The notes: generated from the letters alone by a model not told the origin. Counted from the first letter of the stretch, positions 51,123-59,781 are shown. The stretch is DNA of 64,000 bases from Parapedobacter pyrenivorans_A (GCF_041925275.1 NZ_JBHEUZ010000010.1:1-64000), one strand, 5' to 3'. Program-made: numbers and translations.

Positions 51123-51764
51123 TTACCTTTTAACCCCGATGATGATACCGGTAGCCCAATGCTGTTTAATAACCCACAGGTCAGCCCGGCTTTCTAGCTG
51201 TTGGATGAAGGCGTGGGCTTTTTCCTGATGTCCTTCCGGCCAATTCGGTTGGGGCAGCATATCGTCTACGATGTACAGCCCACCCGGTCTAAGCATCCCC
51301 AGCACCTCATCCAAGAGGAGGTATTTGCCATGCCAGGTATCGACAAAGATGAAGTCGAACGATTGCTCTTTATTCGCAGACACCCAATCGGCGCCATCGG
51401 CCAGGACCAGCGATAACCGGTGGTCACCGCCCAAATAGTTGCGGGCGATTGCCAACAATGCTTCGTCGTGGTCAAACGACACCAACGAAGCATGCGCACC
51501 CATGCCATCCAGTAACCAGGCAGTGGCAAGCCCACTTCCGGTGCCTAGCTCAAGGAATGCACCTCCGGGTTTACTCGCTGCAAGCGTGCGCAACAAGGCA
51601 CACGTCTGTACATCGGAGGGCATGGTGAAACCAAGACGCTCCGTCTCTTCGGCAATGGCATGGTATGCGGGCGGGAAAGGCTGGGCTATTTCGGTGTGCG
51701 TCATACCGCCAAATATACTGATTTCTACATTCGCCGCTTTATGGAAATAAGCATCCGCTTGCAT
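51123..51764 (-). CDS. Class I SAM-dependent methyltransferase (O-methyltransferase-like)
   Basis: A 213-residue methyltransferase. The SAM motif I is AFLELGTGSGLATAWLLDG (about residues 68-86), acidic motif II LVSFDHDEALLAIARNYLGG, and DFIFVDTWHGKYLLLDEVLGMLRPGGLYIVDDMLPQP covers motifs III-IV with the aspartates used by caffeoyl-CoA-type O-methyltransferases. A later ATG (MTHTEIA) is an alternative start about 20 residues in. The gene lies 22 bases upstream of the CPBP protease gene on the same strand; no link is known. Confidence 0.85.
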   Translation of the reverse strand: MQADAYFHKAANVEISIFGGMTHTEIAQPFPPAYHAIAEETERLGFTMPSDVQTCALLRTLAASKPGGAFLELGTGSGLATAWLLDGMGAHASLVSFDHDEALLAIARNYLGGDHRLSLVLADGADWVSANKEQSFDFIFVDTWHGKYLLLDEVLGMLRPGGLYIVDDMLPQPNWPEGHQEKAHAFIQQLESRADLWVIKQHWATGIIIGVKR

Positions 51765-51796
51765 CTTTATTGAAACACTAACTATTACAAAGGCTG

Positions 51797-52657
51797 ATGA
51801 TGATGAAAACTATTAAAAAATATTGGAAAACCCCGTTGTTCTCGTTCGGTACGTTAATCCTATGCACGTCGAGTATTTTTTTAATCCGAAGCTTTTATAA
51901 TTTCCACATCAATATCGTCATCGCTTTGATTGCTTTTATGTTGTTGACCTATGGGCTGCTTCGGCGAGCCGTGGATTCAAAAGAAAGAATTACCCATACG
52001 TTTTTACTTTTAACGCCGTTTGTCGCACTTTCGATACTTGCTTTTTTCCAACCGATTATTATTTATGCACCCGGACTGATTTTCGCTCCGGTCATCGGCG
52101 TACTCCTCGGCTATTTGTTAACGATATCGACGCGCACGCTGGCCAGACTAATCATCGTAGCCATGCCGCTGCTTATCGGCTTTTGGGTGTATGTTCGCTT
52201 TTCGGATATCTGGCAAGATTTCATGATTTACGGAACGTTCAGTAACGGTGAGACGATACGGGAATGCCCGGACTTTACCTTTTTCAAAGATTCCGTTGCT
52301 TTAGATAACGATGATTTTGCAGGAAAGACAACGGTGTTCTTCCTCTGGAATACCCAATGTGTATATACTCCAAGGTACCTGCCGGCACTCAAAGAGAAAT
52401 TTGTGCGATTTGGGGACGAAGAAGACATTGATTTTTACATGGTGAATATTCCTTTGCCGAGTGATACGGTGGGGTCAGATTTAGCTTATCTGGCGAGACA
52501 CGATATCGCAATTGAAAACCTCACGGGGCCGACAATCGATGAGCTGTATAAAAAATTCGGCCCTGGCGGGTTTCCGACTGCGATGGTATTAGACCCAAAG
52601 GGGGACATCGTGTTCTGGGGATCGGTAACGAAAATTGATCGAACGCTTAGCCGTTGA
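51797..52657 (+). CDS. Membrane protein with C-terminal thioredoxin-like domain lacking CXXC
   Basis: A 286-residue protein. Five or six membrane helices occupy residues 12-140, followed by a TlpA-like thioredoxin fold (about 155-280): ECPDFTFFKDSVAL, the strand TTVFFLWNTQCVYTPRYLPALKEKF, a GTPase-unlike YMVNIPL strand, and the cis-Pro loop FGPGGFPTAMVLDPKGDIVFWG. The usual redox motif CxxC is replaced by TQCVYT, leaving one cysteine, so normal disulfide exchange is unlikely. Three ATG codons compete at 51797, 51800 and, two codons on, MKT. Function unknown. Confidence 0.75.
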   Translation: MMMKTIKKYWKTPLFSFGTLILCTSSIFLIRSFYNFHINIVIALIAFMLLTYGLLRRAVDSKERITHTFLLLTPFVALSILAFFQPIIIYAPGLIFAPVIGVLLGYLLTISTRTLARLIIVAMPLLIGFWVYVRFSDIWQDFMIYGTFSNGETIRECPDFTFFKDSVALDNDDFAGKTTVFFLWNTQCVYTPRYLPALKEKFVRFGDEEDIDFYMVNIPLPSDTVGSDLAYLARHDIAIENLTGPTIDELYKKFGPGGFPTAMVLDPKGDIVFWGSVTKIDRTLSR

Positions 52658-52664
52658 TTGGGCA

Positions 52665-52760
52665 TCACTCGTCGCCGTTTTGCTTCAGGATAAGCACATC
52701 TTTTGCCGGGTCGAATTCAATGACCACGCCGGCCTGATCGGCATCAACAAAGTGAAGTCT
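52665..52760 (-). pseudogene. Remnant of a gene 3' end
   Basis: On the minus strand a 31-codon open stretch (reading ...FVDADQAGVVIEFDP then KDVLILKQNGDE and a stop) has natural-looking protein sequence but no start codon and an upstream in-frame stop at 52761-52763. It resembles the C-terminal tail of a larger secreted or hydrolase-type protein. I take it as a decayed fragment; its parent family is not recognised. Confidence 0.4.
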
Positions 52761-52782
52761 TCAATTATACCGGACACATACA

Positions 52783-53136
52783 CTAGATTGACAACCGATC
52801 GATAGCTTCTTCTCTGGAAGAGAGAAAGTTGACCAATTTTCCGCTGTTGCTTTCCCGGATGAAATCTTGCAGGCTCTTGCTGGCATGGCCGCTGAAATCA
52901 CCTACGATGGCTAATCGTACCCGGTAGTTAGAAAACTTCTGTAGAATTTCGCCAGCCAGGCCCGTCTTTAGATCAAAAAAATCAACTAAAATGTTTTCCT
53001 TGTGGAGGATGACCTTTTCAAACCCTTGGTAATAAACATTTCCGACCAGATCGAGGCCATCTTCGGCATCGTTGACGATAACATGCGCTGCAACGACTTC
53101 CACAATCCCGGTATCACCTATCGCGCGAAATTCCAT
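52783..53136 (-). CDS. DUF4180-domain protein
   Basis: A 117-residue cytoplasmic protein that matches the DUF4180 pattern: ILVDFFDLKTGLAGEILQKFSNYRVRLAIVGDFS in the centre and SKSLQDFIRESNSGKLVNFLSSREEAIDRL at the C-terminus. Function is unknown; members are small single-domain proteins often near regulators. An exact -7 promoter box ends four bases before its ATG, predicting a leaderless mRNA. Confidence 0.85.
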   Translation of the reverse strand: MEFRAIGDTGIVEVVAAHVIVNDAEDGLDLVGNVYYQGFEKVILHKENILVDFFDLKTGLAGEILQKFSNYRVRLAIVGDFSGHASKSLQDFIRESNSGKLVNFLSSREEAIDRLSI

Positions 53137-53140
53137 GTCG

Positions 53141-53148
53141 CAAAGATA
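53141..53148 (-). promoter_or_regulatory. -7 promoter element abutting the DUF4180 start codon
   Basis: Minus-strand TATCTTTG (exact TAnnTTTG) ends four bases before the ATG at 53136. Confidence 0.5.
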
Positions 53149-53202
53149 GCGCTTTTGGTCGAATGAAGTACGATGGAATAAGCCACTCGTGACGGCATTC
53201 GG

Positions 53203-54162
53203 TTAGGGCACCCAAAAATACCGACCATTCACGGCAGCCGGTATGTTATCGCCGTTGGGCTGGACCACGGTAACCGCAGCATCATTATCCATATCATAGA
53301 CTTTCCCGTCGTTGGGTACGATCGCGAGATTAGCGTAAGAGATATCACCGTGTTTCTTCCCCACAACCAGGTGCTTGCCATCTGGCGAAAATGTTGCCGA
53401 TAGCTCTGTGCCTTTGCTCGTGGTGACCTGAATGGGAGCACCGCCATGGAGATCCATCACATAGATGTGAAGATCGATCTGCATGGCCAATTGGGTGCCG
53501 TCGTGGTTCACGCTGAGATTACCCCACTGGGTATAGGGCATTTCGCGTACCAGCGAGATTTGCGTATATGGCGGCGGTGATTTAAGGATATACCGGTCAT
53601 CCAGGGTAAACAGGATGCTGTTGTCTGGCAACCATAATACCTCATCGCCCAGTCCAAGTGCAATGTCGGTGCCGCCCACATGGATACCTTCAAGATGGTG
53701 CAAATGGTTACCGTCTAAGTCCGTAATCACGATACCGTCATCCAAGCTTGGCGCAATAAGGGCCATCGTATTGTCAGGCGAAAGCTGGCCGCCAAAGCCG
53801 GTCCCCCTACCGGAAGGTGCGATGTAGTCATATTCTTCGGCAACGGTGCCGTCGGTATTGCTGACCAACGCAAATTTGGTAGTGTAGTATTCGCCGGGTT
53901 CGCGCTCGCTGACCAACCGATACCGGTTGTCCCAACCCATGTGCCAATTGCCGAAACCATAGGTATTATAGGTGAAAAAAAGCCGCGCCTCATTGGTGCC
54001 AAGATCGAGCTCGCTGACTGTCCCCACGAAGGTGTAAAGCAGTTTCCCTTTTAACCCCGTTCTGCCGTTTCCATCGTTGGGTATACCGTCGTCTTTTGAA
54101 CAGGAGAACGTAAATAGGGCTACTAAGATCGCAATGCGAGGAATTACAATAGCTGATTTCAT
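53203..54162 (-). CDS. WD40/TolB-like beta-propeller lipoprotein
   Basis: A 319-residue lipoprotein. The signal peptide ends at FTFSC with an acidic SKDDG following, a surface-export type start. The rest shows TolB/WD40-like blades with repeated xLAMQIDLHIYVMDLHGG, SATFSPDGKHLVVGKKHGDISYANLAIVPNDGKV and DNTMALIAPSLDDGIVITDLDGNHLHHLEG patterns, each pairing a strand with DG turns. The frame opens at 54309, but the signal peptide and a promoter between place the start at 54162. A propeller scaffold; partner unknown. Confidence 0.75.
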   Translation of the reverse strand: MKSAIVIPRIAILVALFTFSCSKDDGIPNDGNGRTGLKGKLLYTFVGTVSELDLGTNEARLFFTYNTYGFGNWHMGWDNRYRLVSEREPGEYYTTKFALVSNTDGTVAEEYDYIAPSGRGTGFGGQLSPDNTMALIAPSLDDGIVITDLDGNHLHHLEGIHVGGTDIALGLGDEVLWLPDNSILFTLDDRYILKSPPPYTQISLVREMPYTQWGNLSVNHDGTQLAMQIDLHIYVMDLHGGAPIQVTTSKGTELSATFSPDGKHLVVGKKHGDISYANLAIVPNDGKVYDMDNDAAVTVVQPNGDNIPAAVNGRYFWVP

Positions 54163-54181
54163 GTGTTCTTGTTTTTCTGTA

Positions 54182-54212
54182 TAAAAATAGCCGGAAACTA
54201 AGCAACGAACAA
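54182..54212 (-). promoter_or_regulatory. Promoter of the beta-propeller lipoprotein gene
   Basis: On the minus strand TTG (54210-54212), 20 bases, then TATTTTTA (54182-54189, 7 of 8), 19 bases before the ATG. Confidence 0.45.
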
Positions 54213-54349
54213 TCCACGAAAACAAGGATTTATGGTTGTCGGGGAAATTCAAGTAAGTTAGCCTCTGCAGAGTCACTAGAACAAAACCATGCGAAAATTG
54301 AAAAGCCATTGACCGTTGCAGACGACGCCCTCAACCGCCGATCAAGAGG

Positions 54350-55798
54350 TTACTCCTTTTCCAATGCATACTCCGAAAGGAGCGCATACTCCGCAGCGAA
54401 TGTAAAGGCAAACATGCCTTCTACGTCGCCATCATCGCCCCACCCGTTGAGCAGGTCGGGTGGGAGGATGCCGTCACGCCGGAATTGGGTATAGCCGTGA
54501 TCGAGGTTCTGTTGGAACGGCTGGATATATCGGTCTACGTCGCTGTACATAGGATAGGCTTCCACGTACGCACGCATGAGTACTCCATTAAACCAGTTGT
54601 TGAATCCGTTGGTTGCAAACTCATAATAACCAGAATGTTGTTTGCTTTTTTTCGCGAAGTAACGGAAGCTGTCGTCCGAAAGCTGCCTAACATCGTCGAG
54701 GTACTGCGGGTTACCCGTAACGCGGTACAGATCTACCGCACCGGACAGCGGGGAACCCGTATTATAGGAATATGGGGGAGCTACTTGGCGAGGGAGCGGC
54801 GTATGGGCCCGGTAGCGCCCACCGTTTACCTCTTCATACTTCACACTGCAATCGCGACACCCCCCTAGAAAATCGTCGTATACGCCATCCACTCGCAGAA
54901 GGTGCTTTTTCTGCCAGGCGTAAACCGACTCGGCAAATTGGAGGTAATAGTCACTTTTCTTCACCACGGTACTTTTTCGACTGCCATCGGGCGCGATGTA
55001 TCGATGGGTGGTTTCTTCGTCGCTTCCTGCATATTGCTCATATAGCCATACCAAGGGGCTGATGAACGGACCATTGCTGCACGCGTGTTTGGTGGTATAC
55101 CCCGGCCCCCATGGGATACCGCCGTGTTCTTCACCAGACGCGTCGAGCGTGCTGTCCCATCCGTCTAGCACGTATTCGGTAAGATATTCAGCCTCTTCAA
55201 GGTACCGCGGTTCGCCGGTAAGTTTATAGGAATGTAGAAGTTCCCGAACCAGCCATTGCTGGTCGTCATAAACATTCTCTATGCCTGCAACCTTTGCACT
55301 ACCCTTCGTGGCGGAACGGTGCACACCGTAAACCGACCACTCACGGGTTTGTGTAAACGAAGTAAGCTCAAACGTGCCGCGGTAATAGGCTAGGTTATCG
55401 TAAAGCTGTGCGAGCCGGTCGCGGTAACGTTTGGCTTCCCTGTTGTAAAGGTGGGGACTGCCATGTGCATCGTGTGCTTGGAGTGCATGCAGGATGGCAT
55501 TTGTCGCCTCTATGGCGGCAGTATACATCCACACGCTTCCTTTCTCTTCCGAGCGCGCACCGGTAAATGGGTTGTAAAACCGGGCCATCGCCCTGCCATC
55601 GCCGGTAAAATAACGGGTAAAAGCGCTATCGGCGAGTTCCAGGGCACGCAGCAGGTTCCGCTCAGCGAGATCGGAGACGATGGTGCGTCTGGTACCGTTA
55701 TCTGGAAAGTGCTCATCGCCGCCCACCGCGAATGGGTGGGGCACAGCGGGGCCCGCGGTCAGTATCAGCGAGCAAATCGATGTAAGGAATATATTCAT
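54350..55798 (-). CDS. GH76-family glycoside hydrolase (alpha-1,6-mannanase-like)
   Basis: A 482-residue exported (alpha/alpha)6-barrel glycosidase. After a signal peptide (about residues 1-20) come helical repeats typical of GH76: WMYTAAIEATNAILHAL, the catalytic-type double aspartate in ENVYDDQQWLVRELLHSYKLTG (about residues 172-193), EEHGGIPWGPGYTTKHACSNGPFISPLVWLYE and the late YSYNTGSPLSGAVDLYRVTGNPQYL. GH76 enzymes cut alpha-1,6-mannan backbones. No SusC/D pair is beside it. An alternative is a related unsaturated-glucuronyl or C5-epimerase-type six-hairpin enzyme. Confidence 0.78.
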   Translation of the reverse strand: MNIFLTSICSLILTAGPAVPHPFAVGGDEHFPDNGTRRTIVSDLAERNLLRALELADSAFTRYFTGDGRAMARFYNPFTGARSEEKGSVWMYTAAIEATNAILHALQAHDAHGSPHLYNREAKRYRDRLAQLYDNLAYYRGTFELTSFTQTREWSVYGVHRSATKGSAKVAGIENVYDDQQWLVRELLHSYKLTGEPRYLEEAEYLTEYVLDGWDSTLDASGEEHGGIPWGPGYTTKHACSNGPFISPLVWLYEQYAGSDEETTHRYIAPDGSRKSTVVKKSDYYLQFAESVYAWQKKHLLRVDGVYDDFLGGCRDCSVKYEEVNGGRYRAHTPLPRQVAPPYSYNTGSPLSGAVDLYRVTGNPQYLDDVRQLSDDSFRYFAKKSKQHSGYYEFATNGFNNWFNGVLMRAYVEAYPMYSDVDRYIQPFQQNLDHGYTQFRRDGILPPDLLNGWGDDGDVEGMFAFTFAAEYALLSEYALEKE

Positions 55799-55808
55799 AA
55801 TATGCGGG

Positions 55809-55816
55809 CAAACTTA
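55809..55816 (-). promoter_or_regulatory. -7 promoter element of the GH76 gene
   Basis: Minus-strand TAAGTTTG (exact) lies ten bases before the ATG at 55798, giving a very short leader. No clear -33 TTG is visible. Confidence 0.4.
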
Positions 55817-55832
55817 CACAATTATTGCATAG

Positions 55833-57197
55833 CTAGGTGATAGAGACAGGTTGTCCCGGTTTCCACACCGTGGCAGGGTGCTTTTCGGCATAGCTGTAGA
55901 TAAGCTGCATCATATAATGATTGCTGGGATACCGGGTCAGTATCTCTTTGACCGCCTCGGGCGAGGGCATGTCAGCATGTTCGCTTACGTACCCCATACC
56001 GTATAATTTGCCTTGCTCTACCCAGACACAGCTGGCCTCATGGCTGTCCCGCCCCTTATCGAAGATGGCAAAGGAGGGAAGTTGCCGGGAGAGGCCATTG
56101 AGTGCACGTTGTACCCGCGGGTTATGGACTTCCGGCGGTGGTGGCACACTGGGTTTGCCAATGCCGCAAAGCGCGGGATGTAAATCAAATTCGCGGACAA
56201 GGCGGAGCAGTAGGTTGTATGCGTCGATATGCCGGTGGAAAACATGCACATGGTTATGGTGCTTGCCGTGCTTTCCCACGGCGAGCCGCAGGTAGCCGCC
56301 ATAGTCTTCGTATGCATAGAGTGCGTATTTGGGTTCGAAGCGCTTCAGTGCGCGGTTGTAGGCAGGCCACAACCGTTGGATTTCGGCCGCCTCCAGCAAT
56401 AGTGCCATAAGCTCCGTGCCACAGCGCTCATAGGTAACGGCGTGGATGTGGCGTAGGAAATGTTGGCGTTGCGGTTGCGGTGTATGCCCTGTGAAGTGCT
56501 GCGATATCCGCTTGTATATGTTGCGTGCCTTGCCCACGTAGATCACTTTGCCTCCCTTATCACGGAAATAATACACCCCCGCCCCGTGGGGCAAGGCATC
56601 GAACTGTTCCTTCGGCAGGTTGGGCGGCAGCTGCTGGTGCTTGGAGGTTTTTTTCAGCATCTCGGCGATCACACCTTCGGTATCCCACTGCACTAAACTG
56701 CCAAACAAGAGGGCGGTCGCTTCGGCATCGCCCCCCGCGCGGTGGCGGTTGGTGATGGGTATGCCCAATGCATCACATAACCTGCCTAAACTATAAGAGG
56801 GAAGGCCCGGACGGAGCTTACGGCTCATCCGGACCGTGCAGAGCCTGGGCACATCGAGGTGGTAACCCGCCGCGGCGAGGTGGTATTTCACAAACGAATA
56901 GTCGAAATTTACGTTGTGTGCCACAAATATGCGGTCTGCGAGCAACCTGTGGATACGCGGTGCCAGCTTGTCGAACGCAGGGCTATCGGCTACGAGTTCA
57001 TCCGTGATGCCGGTCATCGCCTGTATCGATAACGGTATGGGGCGGTGCGGGTTTACCAGCGTGGTGTAGCGGTCAACAACCCGCTGGCCATCGTGGATGA
57101 GGATGGCAACCTCGGTGATGCCACTGCCCGCCGCATAACCGCCCGTGGTTTCAATATCTACGATGGCGTATTGGGAAGGTGCGCAAGACTGCTTCAT
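55833..57197 (-). CDS. DEDDh exonuclease - GIY-YIG endonuclease fusion (DnaQ/UvrC-like)
   Basis: A 454-residue two-nuclease protein. The N-terminal DnaQ-type 3'-5' exonuclease (about residues 8-170) has AIVDIETTGG (DxE), VAHNVNFDYSFVKY and HRAGGDAEATALLF (final H and D). A GIY-YIG domain follows (about 200-285: LPHGAGVYYFRDKGGKVIYVGKARNIYKRISQHF, with ELMALLLEAAEIQRLWPAYNR). The C-terminal ~170 residues are unassigned. This fused architecture is common in Bacteroidota and is thought to act in DNA repair like a Cho/UvrC nuclease. A -7 box abuts the ATG. Confidence 0.9.
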   Translation of the reverse strand: MKQSCAPSQYAIVDIETTGGYAAGSGITEVAILIHDGQRVVDRYTTLVNPHRPIPLSIQAMTGITDELVADSPAFDKLAPRIHRLLADRIFVAHNVNFDYSFVKYHLAAAGYHLDVPRLCTVRMSRKLRPGLPSYSLGRLCDALGIPITNRHRAGGDAEATALLFGSLVQWDTEGVIAEMLKKTSKHQQLPPNLPKEQFDALPHGAGVYYFRDKGGKVIYVGKARNIYKRISQHFTGHTPQPQRQHFLRHIHAVTYERCGTELMALLLEAAEIQRLWPAYNRALKRFEPKYALYAYEDYGGYLRLAVGKHGKHHNHVHVFHRHIDAYNLLLRLVREFDLHPALCGIGKPSVPPPPEVHNPRVQRALNGLSRQLPSFAIFDKGRDSHEASCVWVEQGKLYGMGYVSEHADMPSPEAVKEILTRYPSNHYMMQLIYSYAEKHPATVWKPGQPVSIT

Positions 57198-57201
57198 AAG
57201 G

Positions 57202-57209
57202 CAAATGTA
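57202..57209 (-). promoter_or_regulatory. -7 promoter element abutting the nuclease start codon
   Basis: Minus-strand TACATTTG (exact TAnnTTTG) ends four bases before the ATG at 57197. Confidence 0.5.
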
Positions 57210-57292
57210 CTAAAATAGTTAGTTGTTTGCTGCCGATATATTTTTCCGGCCTATTTTTTTTAATTTGCCCTCCGATTAGAAAAATACAAAAC

Positions 57293-58696
57293 ATGAAAAG
57301 AACGTTTATACTGACGTGCCTTGCTGTGGCACTCCAACTCACTTGTTTCGGTCAACTGCGAATACCCCATGTATTGTCAGACAACATGGTGTTGCAACGG
57401 AATGCCAACGCCAATATCTGGGGATGGGGCTATGCGAGCACGGAAGTAGCTATCATCGCATCGTGGCTAAGCGATACCGTGAAGACGAAGGTGGACGCGG
57501 GCGGGCGCTGGCTAGCACAGGTGCCAACCACGCAGGCCGGTGGCCCATATGAACTGGAAATCCTATCGGCAGGAAGTAAAATCACGTTGCATAACATCCT
57601 GCTGGGTGATGTGTGGCTCTGCTCGGGGCAATCAAATATGGAGTGGGGCGGCAACCAGCAATTACAGGAAATACTCGACGAGCTGCCGCACGCGAAGGAT
57701 AGCCAGATACGCCTGCTGCAGGTAAGCCGCACGGCAGCTGACTATCCGCAAGACGACATTACGAATAGCTGGCAGGCATTGAGTGCGGAATCGTTGAAAC
57801 CCTTTTCGGGCATCGGGTATTTCATTGCCAAAAGGCTACGTGCCGAACTTGACGTACCCATCGGCATTATCAATGCCTCATGGGGAGGTACCCCTGCGGA
57901 GGTGTGGACGCCTGCATACATCATTGAAAACGACCCCGAGTTGCGCCGATTGGGAGCGATGCAGGGGGATGCCCCCTACCGCCCAAAGGACGCGGGAGTA
58001 CTCTGGAATAGTATGATCCGGCCCCTCACGCCATTTGTGTTATCGGGTTTCTATTGGTACCAAGGAGAAAGCAACGTGGGTACATGGGTGGGCTATGATA
58101 AACTGATGCGCGCGATGGTGACATCGTGGCGGATGGCCTGGAATGCCGAGCTGCCTTTCTATTTCGTTCAGATTGCACCGTTTGCCTATGGCAATGAGTT
58201 GCCTTTGGCCGCGCTGCTCCGCGAACAACAGGAAATGACGGCGAAAACCCTGCCCCGTACCGGGATGGTCGTGGTAAGTGACCTGGTGGATAACATAAAA
58301 GATATCCACCCCAAGCAAAAGCTGGAAGTGGCCAATCGGCTAGCCGCCATTGCATTGAACGAATATTATGGTGTTGGTAAAGACAAGGATTACCGCTCAC
58401 CGCTCTACAAAGGGCACCGGACACAGGGCAAATCGATCACGATCTCTTTTGAATACCTTGAAAACGGACTGCAAGTGAAGGGCGATCATATTACAGACCT
58501 CTATATCGCCGGGAAAGACCGGGTCTTCCACGAGGCAAAGGCCCTTATCAAAGGGAATGAACTTATCGTGTCATCGCCCGAAGTGAATGATCCGGTAGCG
58601 GTACGTTTCGGATTTACCGAAACGGCCATGCCCAACCTGTTTAACAAAAACGGGCTACCCGTAGCACCTTTCCGAACAGACGATTGGAGTTTTTAA
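57293..58696 (+). CDS. Sialate O-acetylesterase
   Basis: A 467-residue exported SGNH-type esterase that removes 9-O- or 4-O-acetyl groups from sialic acids or similar groups from other glycans. A signal peptide (about 1-19) and a beta domain precede the catalytic LLGDVWLCSGQSNMEWGG with nucleophile Ser114, then GIINASWGGTPAEVW, FYWYQGESNVGT and the C-terminal Asp/His block near DIHPKQKLEVANRLA. The frame opens at 57227; the signal peptide sets the start at 57293. It lies 37 kb from the nan locus but could serve the same pathway. Confidence 0.88.
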   Translation: MKRTFILTCLAVALQLTCFGQLRIPHVLSDNMVLQRNANANIWGWGYASTEVAIIASWLSDTVKTKVDAGGRWLAQVPTTQAGGPYELEILSAGSKITLHNILLGDVWLCSGQSNMEWGGNQQLQEILDELPHAKDSQIRLLQVSRTAADYPQDDITNSWQALSAESLKPFSGIGYFIAKRLRAELDVPIGIINASWGGTPAEVWTPAYIIENDPELRRLGAMQGDAPYRPKDAGVLWNSMIRPLTPFVLSGFYWYQGESNVGTWVGYDKLMRAMVTSWRMAWNAELPFYFVQIAPFAYGNELPLAALLREQQEMTAKTLPRTGMVVVSDLVDNIKDIHPKQKLEVANRLAAIALNEYYGVGKDKDYRSPLYKGHRTQGKSITISFEYLENGLQVKGDHITDLYIAGKDRVFHEAKALIKGNELIVSSPEVNDPVAVRFGFTETAMPNLFNKNGLPVAPFRTDDWSF

Positions 58697-58718
58697 TGTG
58701 TATATCGGTCCGTTAAGC

Positions 58719-59207
58719 TTATCCCGCAGCATCGGCCTCGCCGGCCGATGCTGCGGCGGTGTTATCGTCCGACGCGTTGGCCATGGGCTCGGTGCGTCGC
58801 TGCCTCTTATGTGGTACAATCATGAAATAAAGGCAGACAAGCAGCCACGTGGCCCAAAAGAGGTAGACCCCCGCATGGAAATTCGCTTTCATCAGCCGGT
58901 GCGAGGTGGTGGTGAAATCGAGGTAGGTGAAATAGGCGCCTACCAACGCGAAAAGCAGAAAAAGCAGGAACGTTGCAAATGCTAGCCGGCGGCCTAGCAG
59001 CTTTTTGACCAGCCAAAGCACCACCAGTAGGGCTAATTGGACGACAAACAGCAGCAAGGCAGTTTTCCACCAGATTTTGAACACACCGTATTCACTATAC
59101 ATAATCGAAATCCCCACCTTGCCCACGAACGACATCTGCGATAGCAATACGCCCGAGATGGTGGAGAGGAGTGCCTGTAGGGCAATGACGGTAGATAAAC
59201 CCTTCAT
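58719..59207 (-). CDS. Four-helix membrane protein, unknown function
   Basis: A 162-residue integral membrane protein with four predicted helices (about residues 5-28, 46-68, 74-97, 108-130) and a hydrophilic tail. I do not recognise the family. The last ~12 codons, small residues (A, S, G, D, E), are formed by a perfect 14-bp inverted repeat, so the tail may be shaped by an RNA hairpin rather than by protein function. It ends 23 bases from the convergent esterase gene and follows the lipoprotein gene by four bases on the same strand. Confidence 0.7.
   Translation of the reverse strand: MKGLSTVIALQALLSTISGVLLSQMSFVGKVGISIMYSEYGVFKIWWKTALLLFVVQLALLVVLWLVKKLLGRRLAFATFLLFLLFALVGAYFTYLDFTTTSHRLMKANFHAGVYLFWATWLLVCLYFMIVPHKRQRRTEPMANASDDNTAAASAGEADAAG
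58724..58756. other. Perfect 14-bp inverted repeat at a convergent gene end
   Basis: CCGCAGCATCGGCC and GGCCGATGCTGCGG enclose TCGCC. The hairpin lies over the last codons of the membrane protein gene, with no T tract on either strand. It may act as a bidirectional transcription or decay barrier. Confidence 0.7.
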
Positions 59208-59211
59208 AGAA

Positions 59212-59781
59212 TTACTTCGTTACTTCCCATCCCGTATCTTTGTTGAAACGGAGTGAATAGGTTTTTTTTATAAAAGAAGCATTATTGTCGGTGCCCTTCT
59301 TGGCGAAATCGGCAAAGTCGGTCTCGGTTTTGGTGAGCGTTACGGTAGCTTTTGCACGATTTTTACCCGTCTGCTCGATGTGGGCACCTCCCTTTTCGTC
59401 CAGCTCGTACGCTGCCGTTTTTACCTTGGCGCTCTTATCCGTCTTCTGCAGAACGTAGGGGATGGACTTGTCTGTGAGTTTGATCAGATAAACGAAGGTA
59501 CTGTCTTTGGACAGGAAGCGCTTTCGTTCCTTCAGGAGCTCCATGCTCACGTACCCGCCTTTCTCGAGCCCCTGATAACCCGCGAGCAGGTCGGCGTCGG
59601 ATTTCTGCCTGAATTTCACTTCACCGTACTCGATGTCGGCGGTTTCGTAAATGGGGTTGGACTCGAGGAAAAAACCTACTTCACCCAATGCCACGCGTTC
59701 ACTGATGGACTTATCGTTGCCACAAGCGACCAGAACCGCTGCGAGGCATAACACGATTGGTAAACGGATATGTATTGCCAT
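59212..59781 (-). CDS. Hypothetical lipoprotein
   Basis: A 189-residue lipoprotein with signal peptide and lipobox LVACG (Cys about residue 20). The body is lysine- and threonine-rich and mixed alpha/beta (YVSMELLKERKRFLSKDSTFVYLIKLTDKSIPYVLQ, ATVTLTKTETDFADFAKK). No family recognised. It directly precedes the four-helix membrane protein gene (four bases), so the two are likely co-transcribed. Confidence 0.7.
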   Translation of the reverse strand: MAIHIRLPIVLCLAAVLVACGNDKSISERVALGEVGFFLESNPIYETADIEYGEVKFRQKSDADLLAGYQGLEKGGYVSMELLKERKRFLSKDSTFVYLIKLTDKSIPYVLQKTDKSAKVKTAAYELDEKGGAHIEQTGKNRAKATVTLTKTETDFADFAKKGTDNNASFIKKTYSLRFNKDTGWEVTK

